From Tetrahymena thermophila SB210 (taxonomy: Eukaryota > Ciliophora > Oligohymenophorea > Hymenostomatida > Tetrahymenidae), in assembly GCF_000189635.1 (NCBI RefSeq), contig NW_002476512.1, positions 744,001 through 808,000 of the forward strand: DNA of 64,000 nt, read 5' to 3'. The translations under genes and the position numbers were made by a program. Of this stretch, positions 42,100-55,330 are shown piece by piece. A model generated the notes under the pieces. The model did not search any database. It had not been told where the DNA came from and was given only the letters and a program-made list of their open reading frames with translations. Numbering within the stretch: position 1 is the stretch's first letter; every line of letters begins with the position of its first letter.

Positions 42100-42680
42100 T
42101 TTAGATCAATAATAAATTAATAATTGTTATTTAAATTAATTTTTAATTAAATTAATAACGATATAGCGAAGATATTTTTTGAAAAAGATATCAATATTCT
42201 AAATAATCAACTTTAATATTCTAATAAAAAATTATATTCTATTTTGGGATACAAACAAACATTCATGTTTATTTTTCTAAATCTTAGAATTTGTTATTTA
42301 TAAGAAATATTATTTGGTTTTTTTCACTCACTTGTAAACAAGCATATTTAAAAATTTATTCTACTTATTGACTAACTATATATATTTTAGATTGCTATTT
42401 TGTATTTTACTATAGATAAATATATATTTATATCCCATGTACAAAAAATATAAATAAAATCAATAAAATAAAGATGAAAACTTTAATTTTTACTAAAAAA
42501 ATAAAGTCTTACAACTTGTATTCAAAGAGGATTAAATTTAAATTTATGGATTCTCATGAAATTAAAAACTTTATTAGATTTATCTAAAAATAAGAAAGAA
42601 ACAAACAAACAATAAATATTTATTTAAAATGGTTTAATATTTTTGTAATATTTTAAAAGTAGAGTTAGTTTTAAAACTCC
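42100..42680. other. intergenic, no gene seen
   Basis: About 580 nt between the P-loop gene start and the end of chitin synthase E. It presumably holds the promoter of the former and the 3' UTR of the latter. Confidence 0.6.
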
Positions 42681-45600
42681 TCATTTTTGAGAATGTTAAG
42701 GAGAAATTGGGGTTTAGTTTTAGTTAAGGGTTGGATGTTAAGGTTACTAGTTATTAGGTTAATTAACATTTACAGTTACATTACTTGAAGATCCAATACC
42801 TTAAAAGTTAGAAACTCTCTGATTGAATTTAGAGTGGAAGATCAAGTTTTCTTAGTACATTGATCCAGAAATAGAGGGGTTTTATTTATAAATTGGATAG
42901 TCGTATCTAGAAACACTTCTTAATCTGTTGTTTTCCATAGTAGAGATAAATCTGTTATATTCTTATTTCAAAAGTTCTTGAGATTCTTCGTTTTTCTTCT
43001 TTGTTTTGTGAATTTGGTATTTGTAGTAGATTTTATTGAAGATGAAATACTTAATATAATTAATTATAGCCACTTTTTTATAGAAAAAATTAATTAATAT
43101 ATTTATTTATTTTTTTGCTTTTAATGTGTAATTTACATATTGTTTTTATGGCTAGATATGCAGTACCATATAGACCGATAAAGAGAATGATATATGGTGT
43201 CTTTCCAGTAAAGACATTACCACCAATTAAGGCTAAGAGGAGGACAATGTTAGAGGCAAACCATCTGATCAAAAATTTAACTTTTTCTTAATAGTAGCTA
43301 TTAGCTTCTTTAGAATCTGAGAGACCCTTTGTTCCCCAAGTGACATCGTCAATGTTACAGAAAGAGAAGATGATCAAAATAAAGTTATAAATAGGCTAAT
43401 AGACAATGTAACTCCAATAAGAAATAAAGATGTACCACACTAATTTGGGTTAAATAAAAAGATGGACCAATAGAATACCAAAGAATGATCCCATGTTTAT
43501 GATAACCATGATAATGATATAAAGTCTTAACCAGCCATCTAACTTAACGAAACCATTAATGATACCAAAACCGCTATTGAATATATTCATAGCAATAGCC
43601 AAACCAACAACAAGCATAATTACAATACTCTATTTATTTATATAAATAAATTAATTAAAATTTTTTACTATTCAAAAGAAAGTTTAATTAATTAATTAGT
43701 TACCATCAAAGACATAACAGTAGCAAGAATTTTGAAGATATCATTTGCATATTCCTGAGAAGTCTTTTTGAATAAATTTATGAAAATATTATTTTTTAAA
43801 TTGAATTTTTATTTATTTATTTACAATCTTATCATATTCAATTTTGAATTTTTTCTCAGAAGGAGATAGCTTAATGTGATGTTCACTGATCTTAGCAACA
43901 AGCATCTCAAAAGTGGTTTGGGTCACTTTAAAAATTTCAACTCTGACACGTCTTTTTTCCTTTTCGATTTCCTTCTTCTACTTTTAAATATCTTTCTTTT
44001 CCTATAATCTTGACATAGAAACTTCCAAATCTTTAATGTTGTCTTCCATGGCTTTGATATCACCTCTTTATTCATCAGTCAATATCATTCTTCTGAGGTT
44101 TTCATAAGCATTTTATGCTAATCTTCTAACTTTGAAAGTAAGACTTGCAAAAACAATAAGCAAGAAGCAAACAATATAAATGAAAGGAATTAAGTTAAGA
44201 GTAACATAGAAAGCTCTATTATTTTTATAATAATTAAATAAATATTAATTAGTTGGTAATATTTTAAAATTATGTTTACTTTGGATAGGCAGTAGATTCA
44301 CATTATTGGTAACAGCCTTCTGAAATACCAGTATCATAATCACATTCATTTTCGTAATCCGCAATTTTTTTACCAACTATGCACTTAAATTTGACAGTTT
44401 CGCCATCAAAAGGAACATAAGAATAACCTTTCTATATTTCAGGTGACAAAAGCTAGAAACTACTCATCAAAGCAACAAAGAAGTAAAAGGCAGGAATAAA
44501 GTAAGAGTTAATATCACCTATTTTAGCGAATAACATATTAAATGGCAGTAAGAAACCCTTTTCAGTGCTGGAGTGGCTACTTTCTTCAACGTGGAATGAA
44601 TAATGTTTGAGCACATAATCCAAGGCAAACATAGTACTATTAATCCATCTTCTTCTTTAGTTCATGAATTCTTCTAAAGTACCAACAGGATCTGTGAAAG
44701 CCTTAGCATCAGGGATAAATTTAAGTCTATAATTTGAAAAAAATATAAGTCATAAATATTATTTATAAGTCTATATTTAATTGCTATTTATAAAATTTAT
44801 CTATCTATCTATTTATCTATATATATATTTCTTTCTTTTAGTTGATATATTTCTGAAATGAAAGAAGTTTTTTATCAATAAATTAATTACGTAAAGTTTG
44901 AATCAGGTTAGCAGTAAATACCTAAACATAAAATTCTATCTTCAGCCAAGAACATATTAGCTTCTTTGATGTTACCTTCTAATTTATCAGGATTAACTAA
45001 TTACTTAAAATACTTTCTTTGCAATAAATTTTATCTATTTGAAAACTTAACTTCTAAAGCTTCGTATCTATTAATTAATTAAAATAAATTTAGATAAATA
45101 AATTAATTTATTTGAGTCATTTTTATTAAGTTGTTAAAGAATTAAATTCTAGGATTGTATTTCTATAAAATGTTGTAAAGCAATTTGTTTATTTGTTTGT
45201 TACCTATAGGCAGACCAAGCACCGGGAAGCACGTGAAGAAAACCTAGTAAAGATTCGAAATTTTTATCTACCATATGCGCCATTGTGTATTCATAGAGCT
45301 AAGCTTTTTTCAAACTAGCGAATATATCTAAATAATTGACTGCAAACCATCTGAAAAATCTAAAAATAGCTTTAAAGATGGCTTTTCTTATAATCCAATA
45401 AACAAGACCAATTCCAATCTGAAGGAGCATTACTGGTAAGAAAATTGTATATTAGAATATTTTATGAGTTCTGTGTTTGCTATCAAAATGTTTTTTCTTT
45501 CTTTCTTCTAATTCTTCATTTATAAAAACCTAGTTTTCTTCTCTATTTTTTTGTTCTTGCTTTTGTTTATCTATGCGTTTTCTTTCTTCAAAGTCCTTCT

Positions 45601-47500
45601 ACCAATTATCTAAAGTCTTCTTTTTTTCATCAAGAATTTGATTTAATTCCATCATGTGAGGTGTTTCTGCTTCATCAAGCAATTCGTCATACTCAGGTGG
45701 ATCTTCCAAACCCAAGAAACCACAAACACCACCTACTTTTGAATTTCCTTCCATAGCTATGTAAAACTTTAGCAAACCATCTGAAGCAGGCTTATTAAAA
45801 AATAAAATAAATTTTTAGTTTTTTTTGTTGATGAATAAAATAAAAAATAAGATGATGTTTGTTTTTTACCAAAGTTCCGACATCGACTAGAGCACAATAT
45901 TTAGGTCTGAATTAACGACAGAAACCTTCGAAAAACCACATATGGGAAGATAATTTTTTAGCATTTTTATGCTTAAAGACACTGAAAACGGTTAAACCTG
46001 GTTTTGAAGTGTCATATTGATAGTGATTTGAACTATAAACCTTAGGTCTTTCTTCCTTTTTATTTTAATTTTCCTTTACGAATTAAAGTCTATTTTGATA
46101 GACTAGTGCTGTACGCTTTGGAATAGTTAAAGGTAAACCTTCATTTGAATCTAAAACCTTTTATTAACCTTTGTATTATAAAAATTGTTCTTGCTTAGAA
46201 ATTTCATAACGTCTAAGCTTTAAATTTCTATCTACGTTTCTGTTTTAACCTTCCAAATCACAATAGAAATCAACAACTTCTTCTTTCATCTTTGTAATAC
46301 CATCTTGAATGACAACGACAACAATCTAGAAGTCTTTTAAACCAATTTCTTCAAATCCTCTCATATTCTTAAAGATGTGGTACAAAGTTTGCTCTAAGAA
46401 AACTCTTTCTTCAGAATACATAGTAACACAAACTAACATCTTCAAAGTTTAGTTCTTCTTAGTCCATGGCATTGAATAATAACCCAAGAACCCATCATTC
46501 TAATCAATTGATCTTAAGACACTATTTAAATAATTTTAAAAATATTTTTAATAAAACAAAATATGAAAAGCTCAATCAATTCAATCATAATTTATTTTAC
46601 TTTTCTCCAAAAAGAAAAAAAAAAAAAAAAATATCTTCACTCGAATTAATTACAATTAATAATAAAAATAATTAATGTTAAATTCTGAATGGCTCTAAAT
46701 AAATTAATTATCCTAATCAAACATCAATTTTAATTTTTTTTTTTTTTTTTTTGAGATTTGTTTAATTAAAGGTTTTATCTTAATCTGTATTTTTAATTCA
46801 TAAATATATCCACTATTATCAAAGCACATTCAAGGAAAATTAATAAAATGTATTTATTATATTACCCTGGGTTGTAGTATGATTTTTCGTCGAAGTGTAC
46901 ATAAGTCTACTATCCATTCTTCAAATCTTATATTTTAGGTTTAACTTTAGGTCTGAAAACAGTAAGAGGGTCAAGAGTAGTTTTCTTACCATCTTCGTAA
47001 GTACCTTCTAAGAACAAATCGAGAGGAGTTTCACCTTTACCGTAGTTAACTTCAATATCATCATCATTCAAATTCAGAACATTGTTTTTTTCTGTGCTTA
47101 CTTCTTCATTATAAGACTTTTTACTAATATTTGAATTTAAGTCTAATTATTATTTTGAATTTCTTGGGCTTTCGTGGTTTTCATTGTTGTCTTCAATAAT
47201 AACCTGACTTTTGTCTTAAAAGTGGACTGTTCCTGGCTTGCGATTAGTACTCTTTTCTTTTTTAATGGAGAGACTGGGCTATGTAGAGGGTTACTAATTT
47301 GAGACAGGCTACTAAGAATATTAATCATAATTAAAAGGAAGTTGTTTAATTTAATAATCTCCATTTCCGTTTTAAGCTTTTGAAGAATCTTGTAAAACAT
47401 CACTAAGATTGAATGGAACATTTGAAGATTCACCATCATCGTCTTCTCCTTCATCAACAATAAAAGGAGTGTTTAAAGAATTATCAACCTTTTTATTCAT
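42681..47500 (-). CDS. chitin-synthase-like glycosyltransferase E (divergent, long N- and C-tails)
   Basis: Multi-exon gene from ATG at 47500 to TGA at 42681. The first exon (about 47500-46866) has roughly 140 extra residues of Ser/Asn/Gln/acidic low-complexity sequence before the conserved [14 protein letters not shown] block. Exon 2 (from about 46519) carries CVTMYSEER and LVDVGTL. A charged coiled-coil-like stretch (rich in Glu, Lys and Arg, about 45490-45660) precedes the first membrane block. Then come [18 protein letters not shown], canonical QRRRW (near 44655) and DVTWGTKG (near 43335). The C-tail is long and rich in Asn, Gln and Pro. Codon choice uses more C-ending codons than A-D, hinting at higher expression. 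It is an older paralog of the A-D array. Confidence 0.92.
44800..44828. repeat. (CTAT)n microsatellite in a chitin synthase E intron
   Basis: Imperfect CTAT/ATAT run within an intron between the QRRRW exon and the EDR exon. Confidence 0.8.
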
Positions 47501-47564
47501 AATGTTTTGTACGCTTGCTATTTTTGAGAAATTTGTGAGTAAAATCCTTTTTTTATTAATTTTT

Positions 47565-48362
47565 TCACTATTTGGATATTAACTCTTGTAATTAATTAAT
47601 ATTGAGAATTTCTAATTCGTAATTTGGTGTTTTTAACTTCTAGATGTAATTCCTTCCTGATTGACATATCAATTGCTTTACTATTAAACATTAAATTAAA
47701 TAGTTTGAAATGCTTTCTATGTCACTTTGAAGTAATTAAATATTATCCACATAAGAAAGTATTGGATTTAATCAAAAATTGCTATGATGTTATCTATTAA
47801 AAACACTTTTATCAATAACACGCATTTTTCTTTAATATAAATTAATACCATTCTCACAAAGCTCATTACCAATTTATTATATTTTCTCTCTAGCTAGTAA
47901 TCCTAATTAAATATAAAGATTCAAACCAATTTTTTTCTTATCAGGTTTGCACATACTGATGAATAATCATTTTAAATAAGTTTTTCTATATAAATTATAA
48001 TCTAAAAAAAACACACAAATATCCAAATATTTAGACCATTTAGAAAAATTTGGTTTGGCGTTTTCATCTTTTTCTGGTGGTTTGTATATTTCCAACATTT
48101 ATAAAAAAGGAATAAACTTGTGAGAGTACGAAATAAGTGTAATTAACTTAAAAGGGTAAATTATTTGTAGTGATAAATAACTATACAACAAACAATTTAA
48201 GTATAATAATAAATTTATTTGTTTATCCTACTAATTTTATATTATCTTATGCTAAAATGTATTCCTTTGCTATTCAAAAATGTGTCTATTACTAACTAGT
48301 AAAAATTATGGTAATTTCAAAGAAGCGATTGCTTGTTTTGGCTAGACATTACTTGCACCCAT
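47565..48362 (-). CDS. possible small gene or pseudogene with MGASN start, exons unresolved
   Basis: An ATG at 48362 opens a frame (MGASNVQPKQAIASLK...) of 131 codons up to a TGA at 47967-47969. The same frame resumes with coding-like sequence to TGAs at 47772-47774 and 47565-47567. Charged, codon-like blocks occur around 48098-48010 (PPEKDENAKPNFSKW) and 47950-47820 (KPDKKKIGLNLY, REKIQQIGNELC). A 57-nt GT...AG segment ending at ATCAG (47956) would remove the first TGA in phase, but other splice choices also fit. An N-terminal MG-A-S-N could be N-myristoylated. The family was not recognised. It lies just upstream of chitin synthase E on the same strand and could be a real multi-exon gene or a remnant. 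Confidence 0.38.
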
Positions 48363-50571
48363 TTAGATAAAATTAAAACTTTCTAATTTTCAATTTTCTC
48401 ATTGTAAAATTAATGAGTTTGTTAGTTTAATTACTATTTTACTTCTTTTGAAAAAAGCGGCAATATATGCTTGCTTCGTAGGGATATGAATTAAAAGTGA
48501 GAATTATTGTTTTATAACAAATATATCAAATTATTTTTCAGAGAAATTGTCTATATTTTTATATTTACATTCATAAAATAATTCAAAAGCTTTATTTATG
48601 ACATATACAAAGTTAAGTAGTTTTGTATGTATATATGTAAGCACATTTTTTTACACTTTTAATAATCTTTTTTATCTCATTTTATTATTAATAAATAAAT
48701 CTTTGATTTTAATTGAAATTATATTCCTTATTTTGTACCGTTTAAAGTGTCTAGAAGTGAGTAAATAGATGCTTTAAAAAATGGATTTATTTCAATTTAT
48801 TTAATTTATTTTCATAAATTTCTTTAGAGTTGAAATAATTTTCTCATCTGAAAAAAAAGCTGTTTGCATCTCTAAATAATTCAATTTAAATTATTCTTTG
48901 TTAACATAATAATTGATGATAAAAAACTGACAATTAAATCAGTTGGTATCACCAAAAAATTTTTAGTTTAATTATAGCCAATATTAACTTCTTACTAAAA
49001 ATTTTAATTTCAAAGAAGATAGTCTTATTAAATTTATTTTTTTGTAAATAAATTTGTCAAATTAAATTTGAATTAATTCATTATTTCTCATTTTTATTTT
49101 TTTATCAATTTAAATTTAATTGTTATTTATTTTATAAATTAGATAATTATTTTCTTTATGTTCTTCTTATTTCTTTGCAACATGTTTACTTTTTTTTAAT
49201 TGAAATTTTATTTTCACCTAATAAATATTATTTTTACTTTAAGTATTTTTTAACTTAATCACAATAATAAATAATGTCAAAATACAAACTAATTAAATCT
49301 AAAATTTTATTATTCTTATTATTTTAAAAAATCGAAAATTTATTTTTTTCAATTTTTCATACACTATCTAAAAACATATTTAAAAATACAATCTATGAAC
49401 CTTTATTTAAATATTTTTTTGAAATAATTTAAAATATAATAAGAAGCTAAAGTTAAAATAAGGTTAATAAATAGATAAATAAATAAATCACATCAACATC
49501 TTCATTGTCATAACCAAAACTTTTGAACAACTTTTAAAAACAAAAACAGTAAAGAGAAAAAATATTCAGAATTAAATATTTTTTTTAATCTTTATTTTAG
49601 TTTTTCTTGTTTAGAATTTATTAATTTTTTATGCTCTCATATAAATATGTTTTTTATAAACGTGAGAAAACATTTATGAATATATTCGTTCTTTAAACAC
49701 TCTAAAAAGGATAATTAAGAAAGAATTATTATTAGATAATTTTAGTAAAAAGAATTAATTTATTCATTTTTCTATATAATGCTATCCTATCAAAATTTAT
49801 TTAATTTTCTATACGTAATTTAATTTCTCTTTACTAATACAATTTATTTTTAATCAAATTTCTTGATTTTTTTAATTGATTTTGATCAATATTTTGCTTT
49901 AAATGATTTTCAATGTTAAAATTAAAGCGTTAGATATAAAAAAAAGGTTTATTTAGTTTTTCCTTTTAGATTTTCTTATACTAAAACAAATACATTTTAT
50001 TGTTCATTTTCTGTTTGTAGTGTTTTTAATTAATTAATTTATTTTTAGTATTCTATTTTCATCTTTTATAATTCATTTGTTAAGAATTTATTCAAGAGAG
50101 ATAAAATTATTAAATTTAATCCTTATAAATCAAATAAAATAATTGCAATATTTAAAAATGAAATCTTAATAATAATTAGCTTTTTATGGTTTTTTTAAAC
50201 ATAAAATTACTCAAAAATAAATTAGCTAATTTAAACCAAGCTCAATACTTTCATTAAAAATTGAGAATGCTTAAAAATTATCAAATATAATATTTTAAAA
50301 TAATTAATTAATTGTAAATAAATATTTTAAAGAATTATTTGATCATCTTTTAAAAATATTTTTTTGATTTGTAATTTTATGTGAATATTTCAAAGTGATA
50401 AATTTAATCATATGAGCACTTAAAAGTTTATTGATTATTTCTGATACATTTTTCTATTAAGTATTATATAATTCTTTCATTTATATTTACAAATATACTT
50501 AAAGATACACACTAAAAAAAAATATATTTAAGAGTTTTTAAAATATAAATTTAAAATATAAAATTGGTTAT
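48363..50571. other. intergenic, no gene seen
   Basis: About 2.2 kb of AT-rich sequence. No convincing ATG-led frame or RNA gene was found. Confidence 0.55.
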
Positions 50572-51216
50572 TCATTGACTCAATCCCAATAAGCTGAAAC
50601 CTAGACAGAGAGAGTACATTTATAATGTCATTTAATAATTATTCTCTTCCACTATTTTTCTTAAATTTTCCATAAATTTTTCATTCAAATCAACTGTGAA
50701 AATATCTATATTTTCTTCTGTTTCTAAGTCTTACTTGGGATTTATATTGCATTCTTTGTCTCCATCTATGTAAGCAATTACAACTTTTGTAGTTTCGTTG
50801 CTTTTCCATGGATCAGTTCTTAGTAGAGGACAGTAATCGAGAACCTTTATTTCATCTGCAGTGTATCCAGTTTCTTCTTTCAACTCTCTTCTAGCATTCT
50901 CTAACAAGTCTCCATCGTCTAATAATCCTGCAGGAAATTCAACTGTATATGCATTTACTGGTGGTCTATAGTTAGCTATTAAAAGAAGCTTTCTTCTTCC
51001 ATCTTTATACTTAATAATAGGACAAACATCTACACCATTACACTCTTAATCTGGACGTACACCTTATCTTTCGACCATCTCCCAAGCCTTGCATATATGG
51101 CCTTTTTCATTTTAGAAGTCTACTAAATTCATCTTAATCCACTTTCCTTCATAAACGGTTTTTACATCTACTTACTTTGCTCTTATCTTAGCTTTTTCTT
51201 GGGGATTTTAATCCAT
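50572..51216 (-). CDS. Nudix hydrolase, ADP-ribose pyrophosphatase type
   Basis: Single exon of 214 aa, ATG at 51216 and TGA at 50572. ADP-ribose pyrophosphatases (NUDT5/YSA1 group) hydrolyse ADP-ribose and related nucleoside diphosphate sugars to AMP plus a sugar phosphate, using Mg2+. Family features are VYEGKWIKM near residue 22, the strand LLLIANYRPPVNAYTVEFPAG (78-97) and the Nudix box starting at G97. The catalytic core RELKEETGY (110-118) is intact. The box is unusual: the loop before RE is one residue shorter than the GX5EX7RE consensus, and Asp103 replaces the first Glu. The C-terminal half has an LLRTDPWKS block. No targeting signal is visible, so it is probably cytosolic. Confidence 0.9.
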
Positions 51217-51533
51217 TGTTACTTATTTGCTTTATATTTTATGCTTAAATTACTTTTATCTATTAAATTTAGAATTTTTATTTAATATTGTTTAATAATG
51301 TTAAATTAGTATCTTTGCAAATCTCAGTATTTAATAAATTCCATTAATTTATTTTTGATGGATTATTAAATTACTTGATCAATAATTAATAAATTAATAA
51401 ATATTGTTCGCTTCAAATTCAATAATTATTTCTAGTAAAAAGGTGAAAACTTAACAAATAAAAATGCATTGTAAATTTACTTTTATAAATAACAAACAAC
51501 TCAAATATATGTAAATACATTTAAATCTAAATA
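51217..51533. other. short spacer
   Basis: About 320 nt between the Nudix gene start and the end of the HPC2-like gene. No gene was seen. Confidence 0.65.
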
Positions 51534-53685
51534 TCACTTCTAAGATTCAGAATCTACTCCTAGTTTAGTAGACTAATTTGTATGTGTATTTTATGAAGGA
51601 TCATCATCATCTTCTATTTCTATTAAATTCATTTGTTAATTTTTATTCTTGTTATTAATATTATCCTTATTTAATTAAGAAGAATTATTATTATTATTTT
51701 GAGTAGGAAAGGATTTTTTCTTCTTCTTCTTATCTTTAGGATCGTTTGATGATTTTATAATATTAGAATTAGCTTAACTTTGTGCTGGAGCAGGAGTCAA
51801 ATTAAATGCATTACCTTAACTGAACATAAAATTATTTGCAATTTGATTTGCTTATGGCTAAGTTGAGTAGAGCATCATATTTTATGAAAGATCTAATTAT
51901 CCTAGCATTAATTACTGAGACGGATCCAAGTAATTAGAGAAAGCTATTCCTTAGTTATAGTATGGTTGCAAATAATAAGACGATGAGCCTAATCCTGATT
52001 GAGGCTTTAAATATTCCATTTACATAACTGAAGCAGCATTTTACAAAAGATTATTGTTGTTACTAGATTATGCTTAAGAGAGTAATTAGCTCAATTAAGA
52101 TGTACTTAAATCTGCTCCTAACAATAAATTTGATGCCTATACAGCTTATGGTAAACTTTATGCATTCACTGATCCAGAAACAGATTATAAATTTTAATTT
52201 AATCCTGCAGCCTACAAAATATTCTGTGCATTTTGTAATTGTTATCCAGAAGACAAAGAAGTTGTATTATTTACATTATCTTTTTTAAACTTTTTCTTTT
52301 CTTATGTTTTGACACTTTCAACTTAATTTAAATCTTTTTCCACATCAGCTGTAGCTTTCTTTTGAACTTCAAGTAAAGTTTAAAAAATAAATTTAATAAA
52401 TTTGAATTAAATTTTAAAAATAAAATTTTTATTTATTCATTTATATTTACTAATCTGTTTGTTTTAAATAAGATTTTATAATCAATAAAAACAGTAATTA
52501 ATTTATAAAGAATAATTCAAGTCTTACTTTTATTGTTAAGTGTGGCTGTTGCAGAATTGAGAGCAGCGGTTAGTGAGTTGTTTGCCAAATTAGATGAGAG
52601 ATTATTTGAAGATGATATTGCTGGATTGCTTGGGGGATTTGGTTTTTTTTTCTTTTTATTGAAATTTTCAGTTTCTTCTTCAATTTCATTTTTCTTTTCT
52701 AAGTTATGCATTATTTCTACTCTATTTTTGTATATTTCACTCTTAATAAAGTCTTTTAAATCACCGTCAAATGTTCTAAAATCGTCAATAAACACTTCAG
52801 CTAATTGCATTCTATGAGATACTTTAACAGATGTATTATTATACTCGTCGTCATCAATAAAAGGATCATTTTAATCATAGTACAGCTCATCTCTAAAGTT
52901 AACATTAGTTCCTTCTCCTTTTGATATAGCACCACTCTTTTTGGCAATTCTCTATATATTTTCTATCTAACCATATCTCAATATACGCTTATACAAGTCA
53001 TCCGTTATGCTACTAACCTAAGAATGGTGTTATACGATATTAACATCTTCAAACTCTACCAAGTCAAGCTTAAAGTAATCTAAATTGTTTTCTCCATTTA
53101 ATTTTAAAAAATCGCTTAGATAATTAAGTGTCTTATCTTCGGTAGTATTATAATTAACCCAATCGAAATTAGCCTTTATAACTACACCGTCTTCTTCTAT
53201 TTTATTAAAAATATAATTCATATGTCTATTTGCTACATCTTACATAAATAGAGCAATTTAATTTCAAAAAACCTATTCGAAACAATATTCATCTTAAATT
53301 AAAAAATGAATTTTCTTCTAATGCTTGTTGCTGCTTAAATTTTCTCAATTAAAAAATATTCTGATCAAATAACTAATTAATTACATCCATTTACACGCTT
53401 TGACTGATTTTGTTTAATTTATTTAGTTAGCTCCTCAATAGACACCTTATTAGTGCTTCTTTATTTCTTTTTTTTCTTATCTGCTGATCCATTTACTGAA
53501 TTTTTGTTGCCATTAACTTAGTCGAGCTTATTGTTGTTGTTGTTGTTCAAATTACTAAATTTTGCGATTGAAGGTTTATCAACTTCGTTTTCCTCTTCTT
53601 CCATAATGTCTGATGAGTTTGAGTCAGCAACATCTTCCCCCTCATCATCAAGACATATTACTTTATCTTACTTTGGCTTATCCAT
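51534..53685 (-). CDS. ubinuclein/HPC2-like protein with an in-frame TGA
   Basis: Three exons in agreeing phase: 53685-53395, 53317-52528 and 52366-51534, for 638 codons. The N-terminus is acidic, then Asn-rich, then lysine-rich (KKKK). Near residues 243-255 the sequence YYDQNDPFIDDDE matches the HPC2/ubinuclein (HUN) core YDxxDxFIDDxE, followed by VFIDDFRTFDGDL. In known complexes this domain binds HIRA and supports replication-independent H3.3 deposition, so a nuclear histone-chaperone role is inferred. Exon 3 is Gln/Asn/Ser-rich with a basic KKKKK patch and an acidic end. One TGA (53264-53266) lies in frame in exon 2 and coding sequence continues on both sides. It might be removed by a 45-nt GT...AG segment, read through, or be an error. 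Confidence 0.68.
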
Positions 53686-55330
53686 AATAAAAACTAGCTT
53701 GTTATAATTTCTAAGTAATTGTCCTTATTTATTTATTTAACTCTACAAATTTTTTCAATAATTATGCTCAAATTTGATTATATTTTATTATAAGTAATAT
53801 CCTACAATCTCAATTTTGATATTATAATTAATTAATTAATAATTAACAAATAAAGGAATAAGCATGATCCCTACATATAAAAGCTGCAAAGCAAATTATT
53901 AAGAAGGAGAACTGCTAATCTGATTTAAAATTTTTGATTCTTATTAAATGAATTCTATCTCCCTAAGGATATATATCTTTTATATATTGTATAATCTAGA
54001 AAATCCAATTAAAATTTGCGGTTTTTTAATTTATTTCAAACACAATTTTTGAAAAGATCAATCATTCAATCAATCATCTTCTTATCCCTCTTAACAATTA
54101 TTTTTTTTATTTACCTTAAGATCTTGTATTTAAACACTAAAAGCTGTTATTTGCTAATATATATTTGAAGTTAAAATGAATACCAATAATATTAATTAAT
54201 TTTGAAATTAAATAAAAATATTTTTTTAGCAAATTTTGGATTCAAAGAATACAAATGCAAATGATTTATTTATCGATTGAAATTTACGAATATCATTGAA
54301 CTTAAAATATCATTTTTATTAAAATAATAATTAACGAATGAGTGTACTAAATAAATAAATCATTAAAATAATATAAATTCAATTTAATTATATTTAAATT
54401 ATTTAGATATTCACTAAAGCTTAAACGTAGCTAAAATATCCAGCCTGTTTACTCAATAAAATATTAAATTTAAATAAAAATAATAATATTTGAATATTAA
54501 AATTGAATAGAAGAATATTTTCATTAGAAGCATTTCAAATTGAAAATTAAATTCTTAAAACTTGAATAAAATAATATAATGTTTGATAATAATTATTTAT
54601 TATAAATTTTAATTAATTTGTAAAAGTATGTTGAAGTTGTATTTTATTATTCAATAAAAGGTTATAAAATGCTTTTTTAAATTGCATCTTTTGAATAAAT
54701 AGAATTATTTTAGTATTTTTTGTTCAATTGATTGATTTATTTAATAAGCCTAATTTTGGAAAAATATTTTCAGAATAGTAAATTTTAGAATAAAAAAATT
54801 GAATTTTCTATCTTTTTGTAATGAAATAAAATAGATTGTTGAGTCTACAATTAGATTATTTTATTGAAATAGAAGATAAAAAACTAAAATTATGATTTTT
54901 TGAATCTATAAATAGGTTCATTACAAAAATAAATACAATTATAAATGATAAGAAAAATTGTTATTTTTACTACTATAAGTTAAAAAATACTACTCTAATT
55001 TAATAACAGGTAAAAATATTAACTTTTTTTATTATTTTTAATTTACATATTGTTATCTTAACATTTTGTGAATAAATAATATTAACAGTAGACAGATGTG
55101 AGGATAATTAAATAGAATCTTCTTTAATTTTGCTTATTTTTTGCTTTTTATTTAAGAATAACTTAAAAGAATATTGATTAAATCCAATATTTTGTTCTAC
55201 TTATGTTTGTAAATTAATTATTTAAAGTTAATATAAAAAGCAGAATAAAAATTAAATATAAGTTATTACTTAAATAAAAATAATTAATTGAATTAATAAA
55301 AAGTTAACAATAAACTAAACAAATTAAAAA
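53686..55330. other. divergent intergenic region
   Basis: About 1.6 kb between two genes transcribed away from each other (HPC2-like to the left, agmatine deiminase to the right). It should hold both promoters. It is AT-rich and no specific element was recognised. Confidence 0.6.
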
